A stretch of DNA of 9,992 nt from a candidate division TA06 bacterium SM23_40 (GTDB lineage: Bacteria > LJUI01 > SM1-40). The stretch is taken from assembly GCA_001303705.1 (NCBI GenBank), contig LJUI01000091.1, forward strand, positions 1 through 9,992, written 5' to 3'. Shown here in pieces: positions 1 through 7,284 of this stretch; position 1 is the stretch's first letter; every line of letters begins with the position of its first letter. The notes below the pieces were generated by a model. That model did not search any database. It worked only from the letters and a program-made list of their open reading frames with translations, and was not told the DNA's origin. A program made the position numbers and the translations under genes.

Positions 1-1
1 C

Positions 2-793
2 GATACGTACTCGTGCGACACTGCGGGAGAGGGGGCCGGCACCTTCGGTATCGGACTGCTCATCGACGGCGGAGGAGGAGATGAATACTCGGCGGCGATC
101 TTCTCCCAGGGATTCGGGTACGTCCACGGCATCGGCGTGATCGCTGAGGCTGGGGGCAACGACACGTACACGGTGGGTGGTGTGTACCTCGACGAACTCC
201 GCTACTTCGACCACCACCTCTCCCTCTCGCAGGGGTTCGGGTTCGGGATGCGGCCGTGGGCCTCAGGAGGCATCGGCCTCATCGTCGAGGACGGCGGCAA
301 CGATACGTATGTGTCCGACATTTTCGGACAGGGATCGAGCTACTGGTTCGCCCTGGGGAGCATCGTCGAGGCTGAGGGTAACGACACCTATGTCTCATAC
401 CAGTACGCACAGGGGGCGGGAACTCATATCACTGTGGGCACCCTCCTCGACCTCTCGGGGGACGACAACTATGTCTCGCATGGAGTCTCCCAGGGATGCG
501 GCCATGACCTGGCGCTCGGGCTGCTCTGGGATCGTGCGGGCGAGGATAACTATGCGACAGAGAGCCTGTCTCAGGGAGCGGGGAACGCGAACGGGGTCGG
601 CATCCTGATGGACGAAGCAGGAGATGACAACTACCTGATCAGGACTCTGGGCAACACACAGGGATATGGTGACTTCCGGCGCGAGTACGGGAGCATCGGC
701 CTGCTCCTCGACCTCGCCGGTCGGGACTACTACTCGGGAAGAGGAGGGGAGGGGACAGACTGGGTGTCGAGCAATTACGGGTTAGGGATGGAT
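2..793 (+). repeat. Protein repeat array, nine Gly-Asp-Tyr units, 27-residue (81-nt) period
   Basis: The conserved Tyr codon of each unit starts at 8, 86, 167, 308, 389, 470, 551, 632 and 731. The spacings are 26, 27, 47, 27, 27, 27, 27 and 33 residues, so the period is 27, with one unit carrying about 20 extra residues and the last about 6. Each full unit has a GNDTY/GDDNY turn, then a QG-x-G turn about 10 residues on, then an apolar strand ending in L-x-D/E. The codons differ between units, so this is an old amino-acid repeat and not a recent DNA duplication. The pattern suggests a beta-solenoid (inference). GNDTYV resembles one RTX half-site, but the tandem 9-residue RTX spacing is absent. 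Confidence 0.85.
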
Positions 794-1771
794 CGCGAGT
801 CCCCGCCCGCGGAGGAAGCGGCCCCTGTGGAAGAGGAAGTCGCCCCGTCGGAGTCTGGCGCCGAGGCGGAGGCAGAGGGCGAGCGGGAACGACCGGCGAG
901 GCAGCCGGAGGAGATGAGGGCTGAGGTGAAGCGGCTCTTCATCCGTGCCGCGTCCGGTGCGCTCAAGTACGCTGCCGTGCGTGACTCGGCCAAGGCGGCA
1001 CTCATCGACATGGGCGCGGACGCGGCTCCCTATCTGGCCGATGAGCTGGGGACAGACAACGCTCGGGAGCGCCACACAGTGGAAGACCTGTTCAAGGCCG
1101 TAGGGGAACCAGCGCTGCCGGCACTTATCGAGAGACTGACGCCTGCACCCCGGGATTTCGAACAGGGGCGCGCAGTGCGCCTGGCGGTGAGGATCCTGGG
1201 AGAGATCGGGGACGACAGGGCGACGGAGCCGGTGGCCGCACTTGCCGATGCGGAAGACTGGGCGATGCGGTCCGCCGTCTGCCGGGCACTGGGACAACTC
1301 GGCCAGGCATCGACGGTACCGGTTCTCATCGACGCGTTGGGGGACGAGGTTGAGATCGTGCGGAAGAGTGCTGCGGTCGCGCTCGGCGAGATCGGGGACG
1401 AGGCAGCCGTCCCCGCATTGATGGATGCACTGAACGATTCGTTCTACAGCGTGCGCTATCCTGCGATGAAAGCGTTGGTGAAGATCGGAGCGCCGGCCGT
1501 CGAACCGCTCCTGGCGGCCCTCGGCGAGACAGGTGTGGCGGGTCGCGTCTACGCAATCGAGGCGTTGGGCGAGATCGGTGATCGGCGGGCCATTTCGGTT
1601 CTCATCGATGTACTCGGCGATCCCGACTGGGCGATCCGCGCGCCTGCCGCGCGGGCTCTCGGCTCATTCGACTCGGGACGGTCGCGGACCGCACTCGAGA
1701 CGCTCCTCGAGCGAGAAGACCATCCGTTCGTGCTTGCCGCAGTGCACGAGGCGCTCGCCTCTGGAGAGTGA
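2..1771 (+). CDS. Gly/Asp-rich 27-residue-repeat solenoid plus HEAT-repeat protein (5' end missing)
   Basis: The frame is open from base 2 to the TGA at 1769-1771, giving 589 visible residues. The GTG at 137 lies inside a repeat, so the true start is upstream of the window. Three parts are visible. About 264 residues (2-793) form a repeat array whose units read roughly G-(N/D)-D-(T/N)-Y, then QG-x-G, then a hydrophobic G-x-L-x-D strand. About 39 residues (794-910) form an acidic Pro/Glu/Ala-rich linker. The last 286 residues (911-1768) form a HEAT/PBS-lyase-like helical solenoid with motifs such as AVALGEIGD and AIEALGEIGD. HEAT solenoids usually bind proteins; I recognise no catalytic motif. 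The linker and Gly/Asp repeats suggest an exported or surface protein, but the signal peptide, if any, lies outside the window. The stop is 3 bases before an ABC ATPase start, so co-translation is likely. The function is unknown. Confidence 0.9.
   Translation, partial: DTYSCDTAGEGAGTFGIGLLIDGGGGDEYSAAIFSQGFGYVHGIGVIAEAGGNDTYTVGGVYLDELRYFDHHLSLSQGFGFGMRPWASGGIGLIVEDGGNDTYVSDIFGQGSSYWFALGSIVEAEGNDTYVSYQYAQGAGTHITVGTLLDLSGDDNYVSHGVSQGCGHDLALGLLWDRAGEDNYATESLSQGAGNANGVGILMDEAGDDNYLIRTLGNTQGYGDFRREYGSIGLLLDLAGRDYYSGRGGEGTDWVSSNYGLGMDRESPPAEEAAPVEEEVAPSESGAEAEAEGERERPARQPEEMRAEVKRLFIRAASGALKYAAVRDSAKAALIDMGADAAPYLADELGTDNARERHTVEDLFKAVGEPALPALIERLTPAPRDFEQGRAVRLAVRILGEIGDDRATEPVAALADAEDWAMRSAVCRALGQLGQASTVPVLIDALGDEVEIVRKSAAVALGEIGDEAAVPALMDALNDSFYSVRYPAMKALVKIGAPAVEPLLAALGETGVAGRVYAIEALGEIGDRRAISVLIDVLGDPDWAIRAPAARALGSFDSGRSRTALETLLEREDHPFVLAAVHEALASGE
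911..1768 (+). repeat. HEAT-repeat domain, C-terminal half of the solenoid protein
   Basis: Six units of 30-31 residues occupy 1214-1768, each with an apolar first helix (for example VPVLIDAL), an Asp-containing turn, and a second helix with Arg then ALGEIG or ALGQLG. The upstream part (911-1213) has two or three more degenerate units. The layout matches the HEAT_2/PBS-lyase HEAT-like families. Such domains are common protein-binding scaffolds; the partner here is unknown. Confidence 0.85.
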
Positions 1772-1774
1772 TGG

Positions 1775-2479
1775 GTGCAGAGAAAGGATCAGATCGTCAA
1801 GCTCGAGGACGTATCCAAAGAGTACCGTGTGGGAAGGATCGCGGTTCCCGCGATCCGCGGCATCACGCTCTCGATAGATGCCGGCGCGTTTCTCTCGATT
1901 GCCGGCCCCTCCGGTTCAGGGAAGACGACCCTCCTCAACCTCATCGGCTGCATCGACAGGCCTACGGCCGGCTCGGTATACCTCGAAGGGACTGAGATCT
2001 CTGCCCTGCCCTCCTCGCGTCTTGCTGAGATCCGCAGTTCTTCCCTTGGATTCATCTTCCAGACGTTCAATCTCGTTCCCGTGCTGAGCGCGCTGGAGAA
2101 TGTTGAGTTTCCCCTCGTCATCTCCGGAACTATGGGGGGCCGGGAACGCCGCAGGAGAGCGCAGGAGATGCTCGAGGAAGTCGGGCTCGCCGACCTTATG
2201 GGGCGGCGGCCCAACGAGCTGAGCGGCGGGCAGCAACAGCGAATCGCCGTGGCCCGGGCCCTCGTCAAGCAGCCCGCAATCGTCCTCGCCGACGAGCCGA
2301 CAGCGAATCTCGATTCGGGCACGGGAGGGAGTATTCTCGAGCTGATGCGGGAGATGAACGAGCGTCGGGGGACGACATTCCTCTTTTCCACTCACGACAG
2401 GATGGTGATGGAGTACGCACGCCGGCTGATCCTGCTCCGCGATGGCAGGATCGAGCGGGACGATGGAGAGGTCTCATGA
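1775..2479 (+). CDS. ABC transporter ATP-binding protein, LolD/MacB type
   Basis: This 234-residue ATPase should energise the two permeases encoded next. All motifs are present: Walker A GPSGSGKT at 44-51, Q-loop Gln96, signature LSGGQQQR at 149-156, Walker B ending in Asp173-Glu174, and the H-loop His207 in STHD. The length and the phrase ADEPTANLDS fit the LolD/FtsE/MacB-ATPase clade, which drives mechanotransmission rather than classical import. The start is the GTG at 1775: it is the first start codon after the upstream in-frame stop (1769-1771), with GGAGAG at 1763-1768 six bases before it. The 3' end overlaps the next gene by ATGA. The subunit is cytoplasmic and peripheral to the inner membrane. 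The substrate cannot be read from the ATPase; LolD-like, MacB-like and FtsE-like roles are all possible, and the two full permeases argue against FtsE. Confidence 0.95.
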   Translation: MQRKDQIVKLEDVSKEYRVGRIAVPAIRGITLSIDAGAFLSIAGPSGSGKTTLLNLIGCIDRPTAGSVYLEGTEISALPSSRLAEIRSSSLGFIFQTFNLVPVLSALENVEFPLVISGTMGGRERRRRAQEMLEEVGLADLMGRRPNELSGGQQQRIAVARALVKQPAIVLADEPTANLDSGTGGSILELMREMNERRGTTFLFSTHDRMVMEYARRLILLRDGRIERDDGEVS

Positions 2480-3717
2480 GCCCGGTGCTCGTTCGTCTCG
2501 CCTTTCGGAATGTGTTTCGCAACCGGAAGCGGTCGATCATCACCTTCCTCTCTATCTCGCTCGGACTGGCAGCCCTCGTATTCGGCCAGGGTCTGATGCT
2601 CGGCATCGGGAACGAGTCGATGAAGAATATTATCGACTACCAAACCGCCCACCTTACTATATCTCCTCCTGGCTATCTCGATATGAAGGAGACCTCGCTC
2701 TCCCCTTCCGTACCCGACTATCCAGAGATACTCAACTCGTTGGAGAGGTTGCCGCACGTCGAGGGGGCTACCGCGCGGATCGTTGTGCCGGCGGTTCTGA
2801 ACGACGGCATGAACGACCTTCCGTGCCTGGCGTCTGGCGTCGATGTCCAGACTGACGGGCATGTATTCCGGCTTGCGGATGTAGTCGCGGAAGGACGTTA
2901 TCTTCAGGGGCAGCGGCTCGAGATGGTTGTCGGCACAAGGCTGGCCGGACAATTCGCTGCCCGCCCGGGCGACCGGCTGAACGTTATCATGCAGGACCGG
3001 GGTGGGGAGATCGAGGTGCAGAGCCTCGAGGTCGCCGGCCTGGTAGATACGGGGAATCCGACCGTCGACAGAGGTTCGCTCTTCATTCCTCTCGGAGTCA
3101 TGCAGCGGGCTCTCGGCATGGAAGGTCAAGCGACCGAGGTGGCTGTTCGACTCAGGCGAGCAAGCGACGTCGGCGCCGGAAGAGCGGCGATCGCATCGTT
3201 TCTCGCGGCGGAAGGTCTCGATCTCGATGTCTCCGAGTGGACCGAGCTTGCCGGGGATTTCCTCAGGCTCCACCGGCTGAAGAAGCGTGCCTTCGGCGTC
3301 ATGACAGGCGTTATCGTTCTTCTCGCAGCGGTCGGCATCGTGAATACGATGCTCATGGCCTCGTTCGAGCGGACCCGGGAGATGGGAATGATGATGGCGA
3401 TGGGGATGAAGGCGAGGACAGTGCTCATTCTCTTCCTGCTCGAAGGGGCGGTGCTCGGGCTCTTCGGCGGCCTTGCCGGAGGTCTGTTGGGGGGAGCGGC
3501 GACGTACTACACTGAGGTGCACGGCATCGACATCGGGGCTATGTACGGTGACATCGATATCGGATACCCGATTCGCGATGTGTTGAGGGGAGATCTGACC
3601 GTGGGTACCCTCATCGGTACGCTCTGCTTCGGCGTGGTCGTCTCCGTGCTGGCGAGTCTGTACCCCGCCTGGCGCGCTTCGAAGCTCGTGCCGAGCGAAG
3701 CATTGCGTCATGTCTAG
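2476..3717 (+). CDS. ABC transporter permease, FtsX/LolC-E/MacB fold (first of two)
   Basis: This 413-residue inner-membrane protein has the MacB/LolCE layout: a basic N-terminus (RNVFRNRKRS), TM1 at about 21-43, an extracytoplasmic domain of about 225 residues, then TM2 (272-296), TM3 (315-345) and TM4 (374-398) in an FtsX domain. The signature loop ERTREMGMMMAMGMKA after TM2 (298-313) and the C-terminal YPAWRASKLVPSEALR are typical of the family and contact the ATPase. The start ATG at 2476 overlaps the ATPase stop (ATGA), with GGAGAGG at 2465-2471. The likely role is one half of a heterodimeric permease that works with the neighbouring permease and shuttles lipoprotein, lipid or peptide from the outer leaflet or periplasm. 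No membrane-fusion (MacA-like) protein or LolA is seen nearby. The family call is firm; the substrate is unknown. Confidence 0.93.
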   Translation: MSPVLVRLAFRNVFRNRKRSIITFLSISLGLAALVFGQGLMLGIGNESMKNIIDYQTAHLTISPPGYLDMKETSLSPSVPDYPEILNSLERLPHVEGATARIVVPAVLNDGMNDLPCLASGVDVQTDGHVFRLADVVAEGRYLQGQRLEMVVGTRLAGQFAARPGDRLNVIMQDRGGEIEVQSLEVAGLVDTGNPTVDRGSLFIPLGVMQRALGMEGQATEVAVRLRRASDVGAGRAAIASFLAAEGLDLDVSEWTELAGDFLRLHRLKKRAFGVMTGVIVLLAAVGIVNTMLMASFERTREMGMMMAMGMKARTVLILFLLEGAVLGLFGGLAGGLLGGAATYYTEVHGIDIGAMYGDIDIGYPIRDVLRGDLTVGTLIGTLCFGVVVSVLASLYPAWRASKLVPSEALRHV

Positions 3718-3746
3718 GTAGGGTTCCCGTGGGACTGCCGTTTCAT

Positions 3747-3768
3747 GGGCGGGACCCGAGTTCCGCCC
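3747..3768 (+). other. Stem-loop between the two permease genes
   Basis: GGGCGGGA (3747-3754) pairs with TTCCGCCC (3761-3768) around a 6-base CCCGAG loop, giving 8 bp with one G-T. No T-run follows, so it is probably not a simple terminator. It may tune expression of the second permease relative to the first or protect the upstream mRNA end (inference). Confidence 0.45.
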
Positions 3769-3790
3769 CCGGGCCGGGATGAGGAGAAAG

Positions 3791-5035
3791 ATGAAGATCA
3801 CCTATCTCGCGGCGATGGCGGGGCGCAACTCGATGCGGAACCGCAGGCGTACCCTCCTCACCTTCTCCGCTGTGGCTATCGTCGTCGCCGCGATCGCGTT
3901 CGGCCAGGCATGGCTGGGCGGCATCGTCCACACGATCTTCGATAATTACATCCGTCTCCAGGCGGGCCACATCAAGATATACCACAAAGCCTATCAGGAG
4001 AAGGAGCAGATGCTCCCGGTGGACCTCGCCGTCGAAGGAGTCTCCACCATGGGAGCGCGGGTTGCTCGGCTCGATGGTGTCGCGGAGGTGAGCCCACGCA
4101 TTCGATTCGGAGGGCTGCTGAGCGCGGGGGAGCGAACGGCATTCGGTACAGGGCTCGCCCTTGTCCCCGAGACCGAGAGCAGGGTGATGAAACTCTCCGG
4201 GCTCATCGCTGAGGGGCGCTATCTGACGGGAGCCGAACGCGGCATACTCCTGGGCATCCGGCTTGCAGAGAGCTTGGGCGTGGCCCGAGGGGATACGGTT
4301 GCCATCATTACGCGGACATCACGCGGTGCCATGTCGGCGATGGGCTTCGAGGTCGTGGGCCTCATCTCCTCCGGGATCGGTGCCCTGGACAGGCGCTCGT
4401 TTTACGTTACGCTTCCTGCGGCGCACCGGCTCATCGGTCTGGAGGACAGTGCAACCGAGTTGGTTGTAATGCTGGAGGACCACAATACGTCACGCGAGGT
4501 GGCACGTGAGATAGGATCGGTGCTGCGGGAAATGGGAGTCGATGAGTGGTACGTGGCCGTGCCCTGGCAGGGCCAGGGGGAGTTTTCCTCGGCCGTCGCC
4601 TCGGTATTGGTGAGCGTTGGCATCGTCACTTCGATCTTCTTCTTCGTCGGGGGACTGACTATCTTCAACACGATGCTGATGTCTGTGTTCGAGCGGACGC
4701 GTGAGATCGGGATGATGCGTGCGCTCGGGCTCAAGGCAGGTGGGATCATCTGTCTCTTCCTCCTCGAGGCTCTGGTGATCGCAAGCATAGGAGGGGTGTG
4801 TGGGGCCGTGGTCGGGAGCGGCGTGGCGCTCTGTCTCCAATCCACGGGAATCCCCCTGGGTGGGGCAATGGAGAATGTCAGCTTCCCCATCGGAAACGTG
4901 CTCCATCCTCGATGGTCGCCGCGTCAGCCGCTGTACGCCTTCATCTTCGGATTGGTGATGGCCATGGCCGCGGCAGTCTACCCTGCTCATCGGGCGTCGC
5001 GGCTCGTCCCCAGTGAGTGTCTCCGCGCCATATGA
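3791..5035 (+). CDS. ABC transporter permease, FtsX/LolC-E/MacB fold (second of two)
   Basis: This 414-residue inner-membrane protein has the same layout as the first permease but a clearly different sequence: basic N-terminus (RNSMRNRRRT), TM1 at about 21-44, a long extracytoplasmic domain, then TM2 (about 272-297), TM3 (about 317-348) and TM4 (about 379-398). The ATPase-contact loop ERTREIGMMRALGLKA (301-316) and C-terminal YPAHRASRLVPSECLR are conserved. The TM1-proximal LQAGHIKIY recalls the GH-x-x-I stretch of LolC/LolE. ATG 3791 is preferred because AGGAG (3782-3786) lies four bases upstream; ATG 3779, four codons earlier, has no comparable ribosome site but cannot be excluded. Two non-identical permeases with one ATPase imply a heterodimer as in LolCDE, rather than a MacB-type homodimer. 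The substrate is unknown. Confidence 0.92.
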   Translation: MKITYLAAMAGRNSMRNRRRTLLTFSAVAIVVAAIAFGQAWLGGIVHTIFDNYIRLQAGHIKIYHKAYQEKEQMLPVDLAVEGVSTMGARVARLDGVAEVSPRIRFGGLLSAGERTAFGTGLALVPETESRVMKLSGLIAEGRYLTGAERGILLGIRLAESLGVARGDTVAIITRTSRGAMSAMGFEVVGLISSGIGALDRRSFYVTLPAAHRLIGLEDSATELVVMLEDHNTSREVAREIGSVLREMGVDEWYVAVPWQGQGEFSSAVASVLVSVGIVTSIFFFVGGLTIFNTMLMSVFERTREIGMMRALGLKAGGIICLFLLEALVIASIGGVCGAVVGSGVALCLQSTGIPLGGAMENVSFPIGNVLHPRWSPRQPLYAFIFGLVMAMAAAVYPAHRASRLVPSECLRAI

Positions 5036-5093
5036 AAGCCAGAAGAGAGCTCTCCCGCTGCGAAGACTTTCCCTCCGGGCCCGCCGTGCGGGG

Positions 5094-5122
5094 TTGACAC
5101 CTGTATACGGTGATGGTAGAAT
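5094..5122 (+). promoter_or_regulatory. Sigma-70-type promoter for the aconitase unit
   Basis: A perfect -35 TTGACA (5094-5099) is followed by exactly 17 bases and a -10 TAGAAT (5117-5122), preceded by TGG (5114-5116), an extended -10 element. Transcription should start near 5129, leaving a leader of about 150 bases before the aconitase ATG. CACC (5098-5101) and GGTG (5109-5112) form a short inverted repeat inside the spacer, a weak operator candidate. Confidence 0.75.
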
Positions 5123-5134
5123 CGCCGTCCGTCC

Positions 5135-5178
5135 CGTGAGAACGCGGGTACTCTGTGTCATGGCCGCGAGGGCTCACG
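5135..5178 (+). other. Two-part stem-loop near the 5' end of the aconitase leader
   Basis: CGTGAG (5135-5140) pairs with CTCACG (5173-5178) and, inside it, CGCGG (5143-5147) pairs with CCGCG (5164-5168). An AA/AGGG internal loop separates the stems and a 16-base apical loop closes the structure. It starts within about ten bases of the predicted transcription start. It could stabilise the mRNA or be a regulatory leader; I recognise no known riboswitch class. Confidence 0.5.
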
Positions 5179-5239
5179 CGATCGGGTCGAAGGATCTACG
5201 TTCGGATGGCCACGTTATCTTACCACAGGTGTTGACGTT

Positions 5240-5260
5240 GTCGCCCCTCAGCGGGGTGAC
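5240..5260 (+). other. Stem-loop just upstream of the aconitase ribosome-binding site
   Basis: GTCGCCCC (5240-5247) pairs with GGGGTGAC (5253-5260), 8 bp with one G-T, around a TCAGC loop. It ends nine bases before the AGGAGG (5270-5275) of the aconitase gene. There is no T-run, so a terminator is unlikely; translational control or a protein-binding element is plausible but unproven. Confidence 0.5.
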
Positions 5261-5280
5261 CGTCGTATCAGGAGGCGGGC

Positions 5281-7206
5281 ATGGGAAGAAATCTGGCAAC
5301 GAAGATATTGGAGGAGCACCTCGTCTCGGGCGAGCTCGGGCCGGGCAAGGAGATCGGCATCTCCATCGATCAGACGCTGACACAGGATGCTACCGGGACG
5401 ATGGCCTATCTGCAGTTTGAGGCAATGAGGATCCCCAGGGTCAAGACCAAGCTCTCGGTCAGCTATGTGGATCACAATACACTGCAGAGCGGGTTCGAGA
5501 ACGCCGACGACCACCGATTCCTCCAGTCGGTCGCCGCCAAGCACGGAGTGTACTTCTCCAGGCCGGGCAACGGCATCTGCCACCAGGTCCATCTCGAACG
5601 GTTTGCGGTTCCGGGCGAGACGCTCCTCGGATCAGATAGTCACACTCCGACGGCGGGGGGACTGGGTATGATCGCCATCGGCGCGGGGGGCCTCGATGTC
5701 GCGGTTGCCATGGCCGGCCGGCCCTTCTATCTGACGACCCCCAGGATCCTCCGCATCATGCTGGAGGGGGAACTCGGCCCGTGGGTGAGTGCGAAGGACG
5801 TCATTCTCGCGGTGCTGCAGAAGCTCTCCGTCAAGGGGGGCGTCGGGAAGATCGTCGAGTATACAGGTCCGGGCGTCGGCTCGCTATCGGTCCCCCAGCG
5901 GGCTACCATCACGAACATGGGCGCGGAGCTCGGGGCGACGACATCGATCTTCCCGAGCGATGAGGTGACGAGGAAGTTTCTCCGCAGTCAGAAGCGCGAG
6001 CAGGTCTGGACGGCACTCGCTGCCGATGAGGACGCCGGGTATGATGAGACAGTCGTCATGGATCTCTCATCTCTCGAGCCGCTCATCGCCCAGCCGCACA
6101 GCCCGGACAATGTGACGTCGGTGCGGGAGCTCGCAGGCACCCCGGTCGATCAGGTCGCCATCGGGAGTTGCACCAATTCCTCGTACCGCGAACTCATGAC
6201 CGTGGCTGCGATCCTACAAGGTAAGACGATCCCGCCGAACGTCAGCCTCGTCATCTCCCCTGGGTCGCGACAGGTATATGAGACCATCGCCCGCAGCGGA
6301 GCGCTCGCCGACCTGATCGCCTCGGGAGCGCGGATACTGGAGTCGGCCTGCGGCCCGTGCATCGGCATGGGGCAGTCTCCGCCCTCCAAAGGAGTCACTC
6401 TGCGCACATTCAACAGGAATTTCGTGGGGAGGAGCGGGACAAAGGATGCCCTCGTCTATCTGGTGAGCCCTGAGGTCGCCGCAGCCACGGCGCTCCGCGG
6501 CGTCATTACCGACCCGCGCGATCTCGGGGATCCTGTCGAGATCCCGGAGGTCGATGAGTTCGAGATCGATGATCGGATGATTCTGCCGCCGGCTGAGGAT
6601 CCCGATTCGGTGGAAGTGATTCGGGGGCCGAACATCAAGCCGCTTCCTCTCAAAGACCCGCTCGAAAATCTCGTGTCAGGAGAGGTGCTGTTGAAGGTCG
6701 AGGACAATATCACCACCGACCACATCATGCCGGCGGGAGCCAAGATACTCCCCCTGAGATCGAATATTCCCGCGATTTCTGACCACGTCTTCGAGGGAGT
6801 CGATCCCACATTCGCCAGTAGAGCCAAGTCGGCCGGAGGCGGGTTCATCGTGGGCGGCGAGAACTATGGACAGGGGTCGAGCCGGGAACATGCTGCCCTC
6901 GCCCCCATGTATCTGGGAGTCAAGGCGGTCTTCGCTCGATCGTTTGCCAGGATCCACCGGGCCAATCTCATCAACTTCGGGATCGTGCCGTTGACCTTCG
7001 TCGACCCGGCCGACTACGAGCGTATCCAGCAGGGAGATGCACTCGAGATCGCCGGCCTGCGTGAGGCCCTGGTGCAGAACGCCGACGTGCAGGTCAAGGA
7101 TCGCACACAGAATCGGACGTTTGAGGTCAGGCACGGGCTGAGTGAGCGCCAGTGCGAGATCGTCATGGCGGGCGGGCTCCTCAACTACACCCGCGAACGC
7201 GCCTGA
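5281..7206 (+). CDS. acn: Aconitate hydratase, short 'Aquifex-type'
   Basis: This enzyme interconverts citrate and isocitrate through cis-aconitate in the TCA cycle, in the cytoplasm. At 641 residues it matches the compact single-chain aconitases rather than the 850-900-residue AcnA/AcnB forms. The three cluster-ligand cysteines are visible: Cys297 in GSCTNSS, and Cys357 and Cys360 in ACGPCIGMGQ, so a [4Fe-4S] cluster should be built. Other family motifs are DHNTLQSG (64-71), GSDSHTPTAGGLGM (117-130), DNITTDHIMPAG (475-486) and the swivel-domain GENYGQGSSREHAAL (526-540). Residues 1-410 are the catalytic domains and about 465-641 the swivel domain. The ATG has AGGAGG five bases upstream. A strong promoter and a structured leader precede it. 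A homoaconitase or isopropylmalate isomerase is less likely, since those usually have the swivel domain as a separate small subunit. Confidence 0.95.
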   Translation: MGRNLATKILEEHLVSGELGPGKEIGISIDQTLTQDATGTMAYLQFEAMRIPRVKTKLSVSYVDHNTLQSGFENADDHRFLQSVAAKHGVYFSRPGNGICHQVHLERFAVPGETLLGSDSHTPTAGGLGMIAIGAGGLDVAVAMAGRPFYLTTPRILRIMLEGELGPWVSAKDVILAVLQKLSVKGGVGKIVEYTGPGVGSLSVPQRATITNMGAELGATTSIFPSDEVTRKFLRSQKREQVWTALAADEDAGYDETVVMDLSSLEPLIAQPHSPDNVTSVRELAGTPVDQVAIGSCTNSSYRELMTVAAILQGKTIPPNVSLVISPGSRQVYETIARSGALADLIASGARILESACGPCIGMGQSPPSKGVTLRTFNRNFVGRSGTKDALVYLVSPEVAAATALRGVITDPRDLGDPVEIPEVDEFEIDDRMILPPAEDPDSVEVIRGPNIKPLPLKDPLENLVSGEVLLKVEDNITTDHIMPAGAKILPLRSNIPAISDHVFEGVDPTFASRAKSAGGGFIVGGENYGQGSSREHAALAPMYLGVKAVFARSFARIHRANLINFGIVPLTFVDPADYERIQQGDALEIAGLREALVQNADVQVKDRTQNRTFEVRHGLSERQCEIVMAGGLLNYTRERA

Positions 7207-7210
7207 TCGG

Positions 7211-7241
7211 CCGCCTGCCCGATGTAGAGATCGGCAGGCGG
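7211..7241 (+). other. Stem-loop directly after the aconitase stop
   Basis: The arms CCGCCTGCCCGAT (7211-7223) and ATCGGCAGGCGG (7230-7241) form a 12-bp stem with a single bulged C and a six-base GTAGAG loop, four bases after the stop codon. No T-run follows (GAAAGGCGC), so full intrinsic termination is doubtful. It may terminate partly or protect the aconitase mRNA, lowering expression of the downstream gene. Confidence 0.55.
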
Positions 7242-7284
7242 GAAAGGCGCTTCGGGCGCTTCATCTCTCATGAGGAGAGGATCT

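Noticed and set aside
2-793. RTX (hemolysin-type calcium-binding) repeats
   Set aside because: GNDTYV recalls RTX, but the units recur at 27 residues and lack the tandem GGxGxDxUx nonapeptides.
911-1768. Phycobilisome lyase
   Set aside because: The HEAT units resemble the PBS-lyase family only in fold; nothing suggests phycobilins or photosynthesis.
2392-3801. 469-residue open frame on the - strand
   Set aside because: It lies antisense to the well-supported first permease; its His/Arg/Glu-rich translation shows no domain, and long antisense frames are common in GC-rich genes.
5045-5054. GAGAGCTCTC palindrome after the second permease, and AGAGCGCTCT at the ldh stop, as terminators
   Set aside because: Perfect 10-bp palindromes without room for a loop and without a T-run; they are short enough to occur by chance.
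5232-5260. Second promoter for aconitase starting at TTGACG (5232-5237)
   Set aside because: No -10-like hexamer lies at 16-18 bases; that stretch is the GC-rich hairpin.
5013-5420. 135-residue + strand open frame across the aconitase leader
   Set aside because: It spans the promoter and leader and runs into aconitase in another frame; the translation has no recognisable motif.
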